A DNA stretch of 64,000 nt from Microcoleus sp. bin48.metabat.b7b8b9.023. GTDB taxonomy: Bacteria > Cyanobacteriota > Cyanobacteriia > Cyanobacteriales > Microcoleaceae. A program made the translations under genes and the position numbers. Under the pieces are notes generated by a model. The model did not search any database, was not told the DNA's origin, and saw only the letters and a program-made list of their open reading frames with translations. The stretch lies in contig NZ_JAAFKG010000003.1 of the NCBI RefSeq assembly GCF_013299185.1, forward strand, positions 180,538 to 244,537. Reading direction: 5' to 3'. This document shows, one piece after another, positions 7,979 to 17,095 of this stretch (position 1 is its first letter; the number at the start of each line of letters is the position of its first letter).

Positions 7979-8612
7979 ATTTCGCGATGGACTACGATCG
8001 AGCGATCGGCTCTTGCACCATTCTACTCGCAACTTTTGGCTATTTTCAGGATCTGTCCCATACTTTGGGCGATCGACCGTCGATGTTAGATTTTAGATTT
8101 TAGATTTTAGATTTTAGATTTATACCGTGTCCTGTCAATTACCTAAAATTAAAAAGGTTCGATCGTTCGGACTTTAGTCCTACTAGCGATTCCCAGCAAA
8201 ATATTATAAATTTCCTAAACAATGAACTGTTTATCTAACATTTATCCTCGATTTATATCATTTATCAAAACTTTTGCTACAAAACAATTGTTCGGATTGT
8301 TTGATCGACCTCGATCGAGGCTAATTCTTAGGTACGTAGTTGCGCTTAAGCGCTCCGATCTTAATATATATAGCCATCCTAAATCATTATCACGGGCGGC
8401 GAACATAAATGTGATTTCGCCTAAATCAATCAGGGACACGGCTTGACCTAAGTCCCTACAGGTACTCATGAAAATCCTGCGAGGATTGCGATAAGAGCGC
8501 TTAAGCGCAACTACGTACCTTTATTTAGTGTGACAGTTGCGTCTAAGACTGAATTAATTAAAACCCCCCTTTTTCAAGGGAGGTTTTAGGCGTAAAATAC
8601 GCAATCTTGTCC
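7979..8612. other. Spacer with TTTTAGA tandem repeats and a long inverted repeat
   Basis: No gene is supported. At 8087-8121 about five TTTTAGA heptamers occur in tandem. Then comes the 25-bp perfect inverted repeat at 8330-8520. Two overlapping opposite-strand frames of about 75 codons (8222-8446 and 8242-8469) lie across that palindrome and resemble no known protein. CCCCCCTTTTTCAAGGGAGG at 8565 is a possible weak hairpin downstream of psbJ. Confidence 0.6.
8330..8520. repeat. Perfect 25-bp inverted repeat around a 141-bp interior
   Basis: Arms 8330-8354 and 8496-8520 (AGGTACGTAGTTGCGCTTAA then GCGCT) are exact complements. The arm is a sequence variant of the AGGTACGTTGTTGGGCTT family. 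It is followed at 8530 by the TGTGACAGTTGCGTCT end sequence also found at 955. Confidence 0.75.
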
Positions 8613-8735
8613 TTACATCGAAGAACCCAAACCGGCATAAGCACCGTAGAAGAAAAGGCTCACAATGCTCAGAGCACCGAGACCTGCGACTGTAGCTACC
8701 AGCCACAAAGGAATTCTGCCACTTTCACTAAACAT
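8613..8735 (-). CDS. psbJ: Photosystem II protein PsbJ
   Basis: A 40-residue single-span membrane protein starts [20 protein letters not shown] and ends in the family-typical [10 protein letters not shown]. It lies in the thylakoid near cytochrome b559 and plastoquinone exchange. The ATG at 8735 has a GAGGTGATC ribosome-binding region upstream. It is the last gene of the psbEFLJ set, 69 bp after psbL. Confidence 0.97.
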   Translation of the reverse strand: MFSESGRIPLWLVATVAGLGALSIVSLFFYGAYAGLGSSM

Positions 8736-8804
8736 AGCGATCACCTCACTAATTCACAGCTAAACAAATTGGATTGAATCACAGAGATTCAACTGAACCA
8801 CCAG

Positions 8805-8927
8805 TTAGTTAAAGAAATAACTGGAGAACAAAATACCCAGGGTAAAAATCAGCAATAAACCCAAATAAAGAGAAGTCCGGTTTAACTCTACCGGCTGCTC
8901 GTTGGGATTAGGGGCGCGTTCAGGCAT
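8805..8927 (-). CDS. psbL: Photosystem II protein PsbL
   Basis: A 40-residue protein whose conserved core [20 protein letters not shown] is followed by a hydrophobic span ending [10 protein letters not shown]. It sits at the PSII dimer interface. The N-terminal MPERAP differs from the commoner short MT/MERNPN start. The start is 9 bp after the psbF stop, with TAGGAG as ribosome-binding site overlapping that stop. Confidence 0.97.
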   Translation of the reverse strand: MPERAPNPNEQPVELNRTSLYLGLLLIFTLGILFSSYFFN

Positions 8928-8936
8928 TATAAACTC

Positions 8937-9074
8937 CTATCGTTGAATAAATTGCATTGCTGCGATCGCGCCCAAAAAGAAAATCGTTGGGACACCTAAA
9001 GTATGAACTGCCAACCAGCGTACCGTAAAAATTGGATACGAAATTGGCTCATTGTTTGGCGTTCTGCTCGTCAT
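8937..9074 (-). CDS. psbF: Cytochrome b559 beta subunit PsbF
   Basis: The 45-residue protein reads [20 protein letters not shown], then [13 protein letters not shown] and ends AAMQFIQR. H24 is the axial heme ligand that pairs with His23 of PsbE to hold the b559 heme. It has a single membrane span and acts in PSII assembly and photoprotection. It sits between psbE and psbL with short spacers, so it is co-transcribed. Confidence 0.97.
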   Translation of the reverse strand: MTSRTPNNEPISYPIFTVRWLAVHTLGVPTIFFLGAIAAMQFIQR

Positions 9075-9094
9075 TTTTCCAAATCCTTGTAAAA

Positions 9095-9343
9095 TTACTT
9101 GCCAATGAACTGATCTACTTGTTTCTTAGCTTCAAAGCGATCCGAGATAATCGGAACTTCTTCGCGCTGCTCTGTGAAATACTGGTTAGGGCGAGGAGTT
9201 CCGAAAGCATCGTAAGCCAAACCAGTTTGCACAAACAGCCATCCAGCAATAAACAAAGCTGGAATGGTGAGGCTGTGAATTACCCAATAACGGATGCTTG
9301 TAATAATGTCCCCAAACGGACGTTCTCCAGTTGTACCGGCCAT
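9095..9343 (-). CDS. psbE: Cytochrome b559 alpha subunit PsbE
   Basis: The 82-residue protein has the conserved [18 protein letters not shown] segment with heme ligand H23, one membrane span (about 18-40) and the lumenal [12 protein letters not shown] stretch. With PsbF it forms cytochrome b559, essential for PSII assembly. A GGAGGATTC ribosome-binding site precedes the ATG. The gene lies 56 bp after ycf48 in the order rubA-ycf48-psbEFLJ, which is conserved across cyanobacteria. Confidence 0.98.
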   Translation of the reverse strand: MAGTTGERPFGDIITSIRYWVIHSLTIPALFIAGWLFVQTGLAYDAFGTPRPNQYFTEQREEVPIISDRFEAKKQVDQFIGK

Positions 9344-9399
9344 TTAGAATCCTCCTTTCAACAACAAATCGACAGACAATCTCTATTACTATTCTACTA

Positions 9400-10413
9400 T
9401 CAAGCAGCTTGCGCTGAACCTTGATATTTAAGTAGAGTACCGCTCGCACCAATCACGAATCCGCGATCGGGGCCCATAAAGACAATCCTGTAAAAATTAG
9501 CAGGAACGTCCTCAACTTCGCGGTCTTTTTGCCAAGTTTTCCCGCCATCCAAACTGCACAGCAAATTGCCGCCGCCGCCGGCTACCCAAACTTCATTATC
9601 AGTCCGGTAAGCCATGTCTAGCAAACCCCAACTCGCTTTGCGATCGGGAAAAAACGGTTTTCCCCAACCTTCAGCCTCGGAGGCATCACTAAACTGAATC
9701 TGACCGCCCCGGGCGATCATCCACAAACGCCCGTCTTTGGTAAAGCCCATGTTTTGCAAGCGGCGAGAACTGTTGCGGTTGTGGGGTTCCCAAGCTTGTT
9801 GTCCTGGTTTCCACACTGAGTAGAAATTACCTTTCGAGGATACCGCAACATACTGCCCGTCTTCCGAGCGGTTGATATTGCGAACTACCCCAAAAGAGTC
9901 CTGCACGATCGCTTTCCAATTTTTGCCACCGTCAGAAGTGCGGTAAATCGCGCCTACATCCGTCGTCATATCAGCCGTATTTGGGCCAATAGCGGCGATC
10001 GTACTCGGAGAACCTGGTAACTGAGAGCTTAAAGCAATCCGCGTCCAAGACTTGCCCTCATCCTCTGTGTGGAGCAAAATCGAAGGCTGACCGACAATCC
10101 AGCCTTCGGAACCGGAAAAACTCACCGACGCAAAACGCGATCTCGGCTCATCTATATCCAGTGCTACTGGCTTCCAGTTAGTCCCGCCGTCGATCGTTTC
10201 AAATAGAGTCGCCTCAGAACCAACAACCCAGCCGTGCTGGGCATTTCCCGTAAAGGCAATATCCTGTAAATTAGCTTCCGTCGGCAAGGAAATCACTTGC
10301 CAAGGGTTGTAACTCACAGAACCGATCGTGCTGCAACTCGTACAGATGAGTGCAGCCGCCAATAACATTACAATTCGTTGCCAAAATCTCACAATCGTCT
10401 TACTGCAAACCAT
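9400..10413 (-). CDS. ycf48: Photosystem II assembly factor Ycf48 (HCF136 family)
   Basis: A beta-propeller made of BNR-like repeats is evident from recurring blades such as [40 protein letters not shown] and [13 protein letters not shown]. The family binds precursor D1 and early PSII reaction-centre assembly modules on the lumenal side. I place the start at the ATG at 10413, which overlaps the rubA stop by 14 bp; the frame stays open to 10455. The N-terminus has a hydrophobic signal ([12 protein letters not shown]) with a cysteine suggesting lipidation, although the lipobox is imperfect. It lies in the operon with rubA and psbEFLJ, all PSII biogenesis genes. Confidence 0.95.
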   Translation of the reverse strand: MVCSKTIVRFWQRIVMLLAAALICTSCSTIGSVSYNPWQVISLPTEANLQDIAFTGNAQHGWVVGSEATLFETIDGGTNWKPVALDIDEPRSRFASVSFSGSEGWIVGQPSILLHTEDEGKSWTRIALSSQLPGSPSTIAAIGPNTADMTTDVGAIYRTSDGGKNWKAIVQDSFGVVRNINRSEDGQYVAVSSKGNFYSVWKPGQQAWEPHNRNSSRRLQNMGFTKDGRLWMIARGGQIQFSDASEAEGWGKPFFPDRKASWGLLDMAYRTDNEVWVAGGGGNLLCSLDGGKTWQKDREVEDVPANFYRIVFMGPDRGFVIGASGTLLKYQGSAQAA

Positions 10414-10735
10414 ACATACTAAGTAACAACAAGAAACCAACGACCAAGCCGCCAAAAATCAGCAAACTTTTTTGACCTTCAGTCATGCCGTTGACGCCGA
10501 CACCGTAACGCTGATTTGCCTTAAATCCCGATACCCCTTCCATCTGGCCGAGATTTTGAAACATCGACTTGCGCGCAGCGCAAACTGGACATACCCAAGT
10601 CATAGGCAAATCTTCAAAAGCCGTACCCGGGGCAATGTCAATTTTAGGATTGCCCTTTTTCGGATCGTAGACGTAGCCGCAGGCGCGGCACTCGTGCCGA
10701 TCGAGGGTTTTAGTCTCAGTGGCCGGATCGCTCAT
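10400..10735 (-). CDS. rubA: Membrane-anchored rubredoxin RubA
   Basis: The 111-residue protein has a rubredoxin domain with two CxxC iron-binding knuckles ([10 protein letters not shown] and [10 protein letters not shown]), a linker and a C-terminal membrane helix (about 88-108). RubA is required for PSII (and reported for PSI) biogenesis, with the rubredoxin head on the cytoplasmic face. It is first in the operon; its stop overlaps the ycf48 start, indicating translational coupling. Confidence 0.95.
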   Translation of the reverse strand: MSDPATETKTLDRHECRACGYVYDPKKGNPKIDIAPGTAFEDLPMTWVCPVCAARKSMFQNLGQMEGVSGFKANQRYGVGVNGMTEGQKSLLIFGGLVVGFLLLLSMYGLQ

Positions 10736-11128
10736 AAATCCAAAATTATGGGTCAGCTAACCGTGAAGTACCTCAGCTAAACTTTGCAGCAGTTGGGGCT
10801 TCCAACTAAAACTCAGGTTAGGACGGTCTTATTCGTCTTCGAGGTTTCCCGTCTCAACCGCCGATGCCACCGCACATCACAGGGATGTTCGACACAAAGG
10901 GTCGGTGGTGGTCTTAATCAGCGTCCACAGGCAGCCACCCGTCTTCCACAGGCAGTTAGAATATCGTTTACCCAATCCTGAGATTGCGGTTTTATTAAAA
11001 TATACATTAAAAATTATTGCAGAAGATGGACAATTAATCTCGATCGACTCGTAATTTTAGCTACCCAAAATCTATATAATGTGAAGACAAGTTACAAAAC
11101 CCTTTCACAGAGGCAGTAATTATTCACC
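10736..11128. other. Divergent spacer between rubA and ndhC
   Basis: This must hold the promoters for both divergent photosynthesis operons. A TATAAT-like -10 (11075-11080, in CTATATAATGTG) lies about 50 bp before ndhC; no good -35 hexamer is seen. A 65-codon frame at 10784-10981 is unconvincing. CCACAGGCAG occurs twice at 10926-10954. Confidence 0.5.
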
Positions 11129-11491
11129 GTGTTTGCACTTAGCGGCTACGAGTATTTTTTAGGCTTCCTGTTAATTTCGAGCCTAGTCCCTATCCTCGCC
11201 CTCACGGCGTCTAAGGTACTGCGGCCCAAAAGTCGTCCCTACGACCGACGCACTACCTACGAATCTGGCGTCGAGCCGATCGGCGGAGCCTGGATTCAGT
11301 TCAACATCCGATATTATATGTTCGCCCTGGTCTTCGTCATCTTCGACGTAGAGACCGTCTTCCTCTACCCTTGGGCGGTAGCTTTCAACCAGCTAGGACT
11401 CTTGGCTTTTATCGAAGCCTTGTTTTTTATCACGATCCTCGTTATTGCTCTTGTCTATGCATGGCGCAAAGGAGCCTTAGAATGGTCTTAA
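11129..11491 (+). CDS. ndhC: NDH-1 subunit 3 (NdhC)
   Basis: The 120-residue membrane protein has three hydrophobic spans and the conserved loop [20 protein letters not shown] followed by [19 protein letters not shown]. It is a membrane-arm subunit at the junction with the hydrophilic arm of the photosynthetic NDH-1 complex, which takes electrons from ferredoxin to plastoquinone. The start is GTG at 11129, with AGAGGCAG as a possible ribosome-binding site. The end overlaps ndhK by 10 bp. Confidence 0.97.
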   Translation: MFALSGYEYFLGFLLISSLVPILALTASKVLRPKSRPYDRRTTYESGVEPIGGAWIQFNIRYYMFALVFVIFDVETVFLYPWAVAFNQLGLLAFIEALFFITILVIALVYAWRKGALEWS

Positions 11492-12207
11492 GTTCTGACA
11501 AATCACAAAAATCGCTAATTGTCAATCCGGCAGAGCGGCCGCAAGTCACATCCGAATTATCCGAGAACGTCATCCTAACCACGGTTGACGACATCTATAA
11601 CTGGGCGAGACTTTCGAGCCTGTGGCCGCTGCTGTACGGCACGGCTTGCTGCTTCATCGAATTTGCAGCTTTGATCGGATCGCGCTTCGACTTCGACAGA
11701 TTTGGTCTAGTACCGCGATCGAGTCCCAGACAAGCTGACCTGTTAATCACCGCAGGTACAATTAGCATGAAGTACGCCCCCATCTTGGTGCGGCTGTACG
11801 AACAAATGCCCGAACCCAAATACGTGATTGCGATGGGCGCTTGCACGATCACCGGCGGAATGTTCAGCGTAGACTCCCCGACAGCAGTCAGAGGCGTTGA
11901 CAAACTGATTCCCGTAGATGTGTACATCCCCGGCTGCCCTCCGCGTCCCGAAGCGATTATTGACGCAATTATCAAACTGCGGAAAAAAATCGCCAATGAC
12001 TCAATGCAAGAACGGGCTAACTTGCTGCCAACTCACCGCTACTACACCAGACCCCACAAAATGAAAGTAGTAGATGACATTTTGGACGGCAAATATTTGT
12101 CAGTTCCCGGCCGGATGGCCCCACCGAAGGAATTGACGGAAGCAATGGGAATGCCGGTACCGCCCGCCCTGCTAGCAGGACAAAAACAGGAGGTACAACG
12201 TGGCTGA
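11482..12207 (+). CDS. ndhK: NDH-1 subunit K (NdhK)
   Basis: The 241-residue peripheral subunit carries the N2-type [4Fe-4S] ligands: adjacent cysteines in [14 protein letters not shown] in [11 protein letters not shown] and C in [12 protein letters not shown]. It delivers electrons to the quinone site. I start at ATG 11482 ([10 protein letters not shown]), inside the end of ndhC; the longer frame from 11371 reads ndhC codons out of frame and is not real. It overlaps ndhJ by 8 bp, so ndhC-K-J is a coupled operon. Confidence 0.97.
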   Translation: MVLSSDKSQKSLIVNPAERPQVTSELSENVILTTVDDIYNWARLSSLWPLLYGTACCFIEFAALIGSRFDFDRFGLVPRSSPRQADLLITAGTISMKYAPILVRLYEQMPEPKYVIAMGACTITGGMFSVDSPTAVRGVDKLIPVDVYIPGCPPRPEAIIDAIIKLRKKIANDSMQERANLLPTHRYYTRPHKMKVVDDILDGKYLSVPGRMAPPKELTEAMGMPVPPALLAGQKQEVQRG

Positions 12208-12703
12208 GACAGAAACTTCAATTGTTGAAGCTGGGAAGGTTTCTCAGTGGTTGACTCAGAATGGCTTCGAGCACGAAGCTTTAGCGGCCGATAATTTGGG
12301 TGTGGAGATATTAAAGGTCGATCGCGAATTCCTAATTCCGATGTCAACAGCACTGTACGCCTACGGGTTCAATTATATGCAGTACCAGTGCGCCTACGAC
12401 CAAGGCCCTGGACAAGATTTAGTCAGCGTCTACCACTTGGCTAAATTGACAGATAATGCTTCCCATCCCGAAGAAGTCCGCGTCAAAGTATTCATTCCCC
12501 GCGAAGATCCGAGAGTGCCATCAGTCTACTGGATTTGGAAAGCAGCCGACTTCCAAGAACGGGAATCCTACGATATGTACGGCATCGTCTACGAAGGACA
12601 TCCGAATCTGAAACGGATTTTGATGAACGAAGATTGGGTAGGCTGGCCGTTGCGGAAAGATTATATTTCCCCTGATTTTTACGAACTGCAAGACGCTTAT
12701 TAA
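12200..12703 (+). CDS. ndhJ: NDH-1 subunit J (NdhJ)
   Basis: A 167-residue hydrophilic subunit of the 30-kDa/NuoC family, with the signature [21 protein letters not shown] and a C-terminal [19 protein letters not shown]. It starts at GTG 12200 overlapping ndhK. It forms part of the peripheral arm together with NdhH, I and K. It ends the ndhCKJ operon; a repeat-bearing spacer and a toxin-antitoxin pair follow. Confidence 0.97.
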   Translation: MAETETSIVEAGKVSQWLTQNGFEHEALAADNLGVEILKVDREFLIPMSTALYAYGFNYMQYQCAYDQGPGQDLVSVYHLAKLTDNASHPEEVRVKVFIPREDPRVPSVYWIWKAADFQERESYDMYGIVYEGHPNLKRILMNEDWVGWPLRKDYISPDFYELQDAY

Positions 12704-12807
12704 GTGACTTTTGAGTTTTTAGCTCAAAATACAGTTCGTCGTTTTACAAGCACCTACTTCTTTGAGGAGTGGGTGCGTTGTTTTGTGCGTTGTTTTTCGG
12801 AAAGGTC

Positions 12808-12837
12808 GATTCCCTACGGGATAGCTTCGCTTCACGA
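12808..12837. repeat. 30-bp dispersed repeat (CGATTCCCTACGGGATAGC type)
   Basis: CGATTCCCTACGGGATAGCT followed by TCGCTTCACG lies in the 190-bp spacer between ndhJ and hicA. The same sequence in opposite orientation is inside the methyltransferase gene at 18700-18731. It contains the small palindrome TCCCTACGGGA. Confidence 0.75.
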
Positions 12838-12897
12838 AACTTTTTGGGATATGATGAAAGTGCGATCGTCAGCTTGCCGCATTTTTAATGTCTGCTT

Positions 12898-13122
12898 ATG
12901 CCAAAAAAGATTAGAGAACTCAAAAGCCTGCTGCTCAAAGCTGGGTTTACTTATCGTTCGGCAAAAGGCAGTCATACAAGATGGGTTCATCCTTTACTAC
13001 CAAATGAACCAATTACCATTGCTGGAAATGATGGCGATGATGCGAAACTGTATTTAGAGAGAGAAGTTAATCGAAAACTTGGAATATTGAAAGCAATTGA
13101 AGAAGAGGAATCAGAATCATGA
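12898..13122 (+). CDS. hicA: HicA-family toxin (mRNA interferase)
   Basis: The 74-residue protein has the double-stranded RNA-binding-like fold signature of HicA: KIRELKSLLLKAGFTYRSAKGSHTRW with the catalytic GSH histidine (about residue 26), then VHPLLPNEPITIAGNDGDDA. HicA toxins cut mRNA in a translation-independent way and are neutralised by HicB. The ATG at 12898 fits the family length. It overlaps hicB by 4 bp (ATGA). It is the first gene of an accessory segment after ndhJ. Confidence 0.92.
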   Translation: MPKKIRELKSLLLKAGFTYRSAKGSHTRWVHPLLPNEPITIAGNDGDDAKLYLEREVNRKLGILKAIEEEESES

Positions 13123-13346
13123 AATTACCTTATATAATTGTTATTCAATGGTCGGAAGAAGATAACTGCTATCTAGTTCACTTACCTGATTTTCCATCTC
13201 AGCAGTTCCACACTCACGGAGATACCTACGAAGAAGCTTTGCATAATGCAGTAGAGGTATTAGAGCTTTTAGTTGAAGAATATCAGGCAGATGGTAAATC
13301 TCTCCCAGCACCTAAAACTCTAGTAGGAAACTTGCTGTTTGCTTGA
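13119..13346 (+). CDS. hicB: HicB-family antitoxin
   Basis: The 75-residue protein begins MKLPYIIVIQWSEEDNCYLV and continues with the HicB core (HLPDFPSQQFHTHGDTYEEA, then LHNAVEVLELLVEE), a partial RNase H-like fold that binds HicA. No C-terminal DNA-binding domain is present, as in short HicB forms, so autoregulation by this protein alone is doubtful. It is coupled to hicA by a 4-bp overlap. About 40 bp downstream lies the end of the convergent NTPase gene. Confidence 0.93.
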   Translation: MKLPYIIVIQWSEEDNCYLVHLPDFPSQQFHTHGDTYEEALHNAVEVLELLVEEYQADGKSLPAPKTLVGNLLFA

Positions 13347-13385
13347 ATGTAGATTTTGAAGAGCCGGACGCACTTATGAACCTGT

Positions 13386-15881
13386 TTACCGACTTTGAAG
13401 CTCTACAAACTTCTGAAATAGCGGTACTTGAAAACGATAACCTGCTTCAGTCACTTCCAGCACTTCTTTATCCACAAGTCTCTGCCATGAACGACTTTCT
13501 GCTACCGATAAAACAGGTTCATAGAGCAATTTATGCAAAAACTCTCGTTCTGATTCCGCGAACTCTTGATAGCGTTCTCGAAATACAACCCCGCCTCGTT
13601 CCAAACTTTTGATAATCACAGCCTGCACGTCCTCTGCTGTTAATTGGCTTTGTTTTTCCAGATCTAACCTGGTATTTTCTCTGTTGATTGCATTCAGGCG
13701 ATCGACAAGCATACAACACATCAATTGTACATAATAAGGCTGACATCGGGTTAAGTAAATAATTTCATCGATCGCACTTTCTGTATAAATTTCGGGAAAA
13801 TTAGGAACAGGATTCCGAATTAAATCCCGCGCCTCTGATTCCTGCAAATACGTCATCCGTAAAGATTGCGTGTTGATCAAATAATCGCTCCAATACGGAT
13901 TTAGTTCGTCCAAAGTATGGGAACCGCTGAACAGCAAAATCCAGTTATCGCGGTGCTGTACAATGTAGCGCAAAAAGTTCAAGGGCGATCGGCTTCCGGT
14001 ATCTGTGACTACTTCCTGCAACCGCTCAAATTCATCCAGACACAACAAAAATCGCTGTCCCGGTGCATTTTTTTCAATTTGCACAAACCATTTTTGGAGA
14101 GTCATAAATGGTTCTTTTTTTAGCGATTCTCGGTCAATGGCAGATAATTTCAAATTGCGGTTGCGTCGCGCCTCTTCGATGATGGCATCAGCGATAAACT
14201 CGGCTAAACCACTCAAAGTTGTTGCCATTGCTGCCCCCTGAAAGTCGATTAGCAGCGGCACTAATTCTGAGCCAACTTTCTGAGGTAAAAACTTGAGAGT
14301 GGAGGTTTTGCCGGTGCGACGACCTCCATACAGCAACAATACAGGTGGTTGAGAGGAAACAGCCAAAGACTCGATTTCTCGAAATACGTCCAAACGCCCT
14401 TTGAAGCGACTGTTAGAATTTTCTGGGTTGAGGGCTGGCCCAGCAACATAAACTTGCCGGATTTCTGCTGAATCTAAAGCTGCTTCCTCTAGAGTTTTTC
14501 GGGATATTTCTAAGATATCCAGCCACCGCTGCACAATACTTCCAAAGCTAGTTGCTAAAGCTGGATTTTTGTCGAAAACCAGACTGTTTCGTAAACCATT
14601 GAGTTTAGTCACAGGTGTGGCCAGCGTTTCATATTGAAGGTAGGCAGAACTAGCATTTTCAGCGGCGCGGACATCTTGGCTGATTGCCAAAAATTCAGGT
14701 AGTACGGAACCGATTTCCGCTGGTGGTGGTGAGGGTATCCAGGCAAGTTGTTCGGTAATGGCAACGATATCTTGAGAGTTTTGACAGCGGTTGAGGGTAT
14801 CAATGGCAATTCCCACCATTGCCTTTAATGCGACTTTCTGTTGGTTAGTTGAGTTAATTAGATAATCGATGGTTTGTTGGGCTGCAACTGGGCTCTGACG
14901 ATAAGCTTTGACAATAAAAGAGTCTATCAAAGGTATCGGTAAGTGAATTATTTGGTCGAAGTACGGTGGCAGATGCAGCAGCCATTTTGCCTCGTCTCCC
15001 TCTGGCACGAAACGTAACAGGAAAAACATCCACAGTAATTCTGGAATCCAGAAATAAACCCGCAAAGTGCCGAGAATGAACGCCACACCCAACGCCACAC
15101 CCAACCCCACACCCAACCCCACACCTAACCCCACACCGCTCGCCACACCCAACGCCACACCCAACGCCACACCCAACGCCACACCGCTCGCCACACCAAT
15201 CGCCACACCAATCGCCACACCAATCGCCACACCAAATGCCACACCAAATGTCACACTGGTCGCCACACCGCTCGCCACACCAATCGCCACACTGCTCGCC
15301 ACACCGAACGCCACACCAATCGCCACACTACTCGCCACACCGCTCGCCACACCGCTCACCACACTGCTTGCCACACCCAACGCCACAACAGAAAACTGAG
15401 ATTGAAGTAAAGATTGTAGGGGGATGACTTGTAGAATCGATGGCGTTAGTGCAGGTGCGAATCGCAGACCGACACTCATCAAAAACGTGATACTAACAAC
15501 AATATATAGAAGTTGGGTCAACCTCTTTTGCAAACTGCTATTATTGCTTCGTGCTAACCAGTTTCCCAGGAACCAGCCCATCAAAAAAAGACTGCTCCTC
15601 GACCAATTAAATGGTTCAACTGACAGCGAATAAATGATGCCAACTAGCAGTGCAGCTACTACAGGCACTGCTACTGTCAACCACCAAACTTGTCCCGCAT
15701 ACCGCCGCAGCTTAGGATTACCCCTAAACTCCGCCTGCATAGTAAAAGGATTAGTATTGAAACTCAAATCCGGGTGAATTTCCCGCACCCACTCTGCCAA
15801 AGTGAAAGGTTTGAAGTAAATCCAGTAGAGCAGCCGAACACATTCAGCTAGATAATTCAAATTCATATTGCTACTAACCAT
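13386..15881 (-). CDS. Membrane NTPase with glycine-zipper repeat region
   Basis: The roughly 831-residue protein begins MVSSNMNLNYLAE (ATG 15881; a GTG at 15884 is one codon earlier). Residues 65-140 contain three hydrophobic spans. Residues about 168-270 are an almost pure repeat of G-V-A/G-x, giving GxxxG spacing throughout, encoded by 12-bp tandem DNA repeats (15081-15390). Another span lies near 270-292. The C-terminal half is a P-loop NTPase: YGGRRTGKTSTL (about 515-526), Walker B FLLCLDEFERL (about 610-620) and a sensor-like LLFSGSHTLDEL, resembling STAND/AAA ATPases. The start overlaps the upstream NTPase gene, so the two are one operon. Function unknown; an NTPase-gated membrane effector is my inference. 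Confidence 0.8.
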   Translation of the reverse strand: MVSSNMNLNYLAECVRLLYWIYFKPFTLAEWVREIHPDLSFNTNPFTMQAEFRGNPKLRRYAGQVWWLTVAVPVVAALLVGIIYSLSVEPFNWSRSSLFLMGWFLGNWLARSNNSSLQKRLTQLLYIVVSITFLMSVGLRFAPALTPSILQVIPLQSLLQSQFSVVALGVASSVVSGVASGVASSVAIGVAFGVASSVAIGVASGVATSVTFGVAFGVAIGVAIGVAIGVASGVALGVALGVALGVASGVGLGVGLGVGLGVALGVAFILGTLRVYFWIPELLWMFFLLRFVPEGDEAKWLLHLPPYFDQIIHLPIPLIDSFIVKAYRQSPVAAQQTIDYLINSTNQQKVALKAMVGIAIDTLNRCQNSQDIVAITEQLAWIPSPPPAEIGSVLPEFLAISQDVRAAENASSAYLQYETLATPVTKLNGLRNSLVFDKNPALATSFGSIVQRWLDILEISRKTLEEAALDSAEIRQVYVAGPALNPENSNSRFKGRLDVFREIESLAVSSQPPVLLLYGGRRTGKTSTLKFLPQKVGSELVPLLIDFQGAAMATTLSGLAEFIADAIIEEARRNRNLKLSAIDRESLKKEPFMTLQKWFVQIEKNAPGQRFLLCLDEFERLQEVVTDTGSRSPLNFLRYIVQHRDNWILLFSGSHTLDELNPYWSDYLINTQSLRMTYLQESEARDLIRNPVPNFPEIYTESAIDEIIYLTRCQPYYVQLMCCMLVDRLNAINRENTRLDLEKQSQLTAEDVQAVIIKSLERGGVVFRERYQEFAESEREFLHKLLYEPVLSVAESRSWQRLVDKEVLEVTEAGYRFQVPLFQKFVELQSR
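15081..15390. repeat. 12-bp tandem repeat tract inside the NTPase gene
   Basis: About 25 units of the type CGCCACACCCAA / CGCCACACCAAT run in phase with the minus-strand reading frame and encode the GVAx peptide repeats. The units differ by single bases. The same periodicity opens artificial Thr-Pro and Ser-Pro-His frames on the plus strand. Confidence 0.9.
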
Positions 15882-17004
15882 CACACCACTTGCCTAACAC
15901 CGGACTCAAACTGCCACACAAAAACTTTTTGAACAACTCAAAAAGATTATTTTCAGGAACAATACGGGCGACACACATAATCGCCACAAAGATCAGACTC
16001 AGACCCATTATCCAACTAAATATATCACCCAATTTCAACCCAAAGTTTTTAGTTAAATTACCAATCCAAATTGGCATATCCCAGACTAGCCAACGCAGTG
16101 ACTCCAACAACTTCTGAGGGCGCTTTGGTCGAGCTTGCAATTGTAGAACTGCCCTAACTTGGGATTGAAAATTCTGCTTAGCCCACTTCACACTTTTACG
16201 ATCTTGTTGTGCTTCCCAGAGATATTTTGCAGCTAATTGCAAACGTACAGGATGCCGTTCTCCCCACTGCAAAGCTAGTTGCTGATTTGCTTCATTTAAA
16301 GCGGGTCTAACCCCTGCCATGCCTCTTTGAGGCAGCTTAACCAATGCCTTCGATTCTACTTCGGAAAATTTTTTCAATAAGCACTCTGAACCCACATTAA
16401 AAAAAGAAGAAGTAAGTTTATTTTGAGTCCGGTAAAAATCAAGAGGCTCTATAGAAATCAATACCAACATCATTGAACTATTATTGATTAAGGAATGAAG
16501 ATTATCAAAAAAACCTTCATCAAATTCTTCGCGATAACTCTCTTGAAACACCGCTTCAAATTTATCTATACATAAAACTGGTAATATTTTTTCTTGGTGG
16601 CAAAGCTTAATTGCCCGAGCAAAGCTACCGCGATCCCAATCGGGCGCTTGAAAAGCTGTAACTAAATTTTGCTTTGTTTGAATAGCTGGCACCTGGCTCA
16701 ACTCTCTAGCAACTGTTTGATATAAACTTTTTTCTGTTTGGCATTCACCATCTTGAAATGATAAATAAATAACAGCGTAAGGGCTAGAATTATTTGTAGG
16801 AGGATTCTGAATTTGATAAAAACGCCAAAGTAGGGATGACTTGCCAATTTTATGCGGGCCGACAATATTAACGCTGGTTGGCTGCGGGCCTGTCATTTGA
16901 GATTGAATAAATCTTAGTTCCTCTTCGCGCCCGACAAAGCAATCGGGGTTTTTCAGCATCGAGGGTGCAGAAAACGGACAAGGAGATGGCGAACGAGGAG
17001 CCAT
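15874..17004 (-). CDS. P-loop NTPase with C-terminal membrane anchor
   Basis: The 376-residue protein has CFVGREEELRFIQ (22-34), a motif seen at the front of STAND and Orc/AAA ATPases, a Walker A NIVGPHKIGKSSLL (46-59) and Walker B VLCIDKFEAVF (about 142-152). A helical middle (250-310) ends in a hydrophobic membrane span near 325-347, with a short tail. It is the first gene of a two-gene operon; its stop overlaps the start of the larger membrane NTPase by 8 bp. Both NTPases are predicted at the membrane, suggesting one complex. An in-frame ATG at 16959 (MLKNPDCFVG) could be the true start. Role unknown. Confidence 0.8.
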   Translation of the reverse strand: MAPRSPSPCPFSAPSMLKNPDCFVGREEELRFIQSQMTGPQPTSVNIVGPHKIGKSSLLWRFYQIQNPPTNNSSPYAVIYLSFQDGECQTEKSLYQTVARELSQVPAIQTKQNLVTAFQAPDWDRGSFARAIKLCHQEKILPVLCIDKFEAVFQESYREEFDEGFFDNLHSLINNSSMMLVLISIEPLDFYRTQNKLTSSFFNVGSECLLKKFSEVESKALVKLPQRGMAGVRPALNEANQQLALQWGERHPVRLQLAAKYLWEAQQDRKSVKWAKQNFQSQVRAVLQLQARPKRPQKLLESLRWLVWDMPIWIGNLTKNFGLKLGDIFSWIMGLSLIFVAIMCVARIVPENNLFELFKKFLCGSLSPVLGKWCDG

Positions 17005-17095
17005 AGAGTTATTTGACTAGAGGAGAAGCGGACTCATATATTTATGATACACTAATTTAGTTTGGTGGCACAAACAATAATGGCATTATCGCAGT

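Noticed and set aside
8222..8469. Overlapping 74-75-residue frames on both strands
   Set aside because: Both lie in a long inverted repeat and mirror each other; no motif.
12704..13057. 117-residue plus-strand frame over hicA
   Set aside because: It overlaps hicA in another frame and includes the dispersed repeat; HicA is clearly real.
13343..13612. 89-residue continuation after hicB
   Set aside because: It runs antisense to the 3' end of the NTPase gene and has no motif.
15067..15427. Thr-Pro and Ser-Pro-His repeat proteins on the plus strand
   Set aside because: Artefacts of the 12-bp repeat read in the wrong strand; the minus frame belongs to an 831-residue NTPase.
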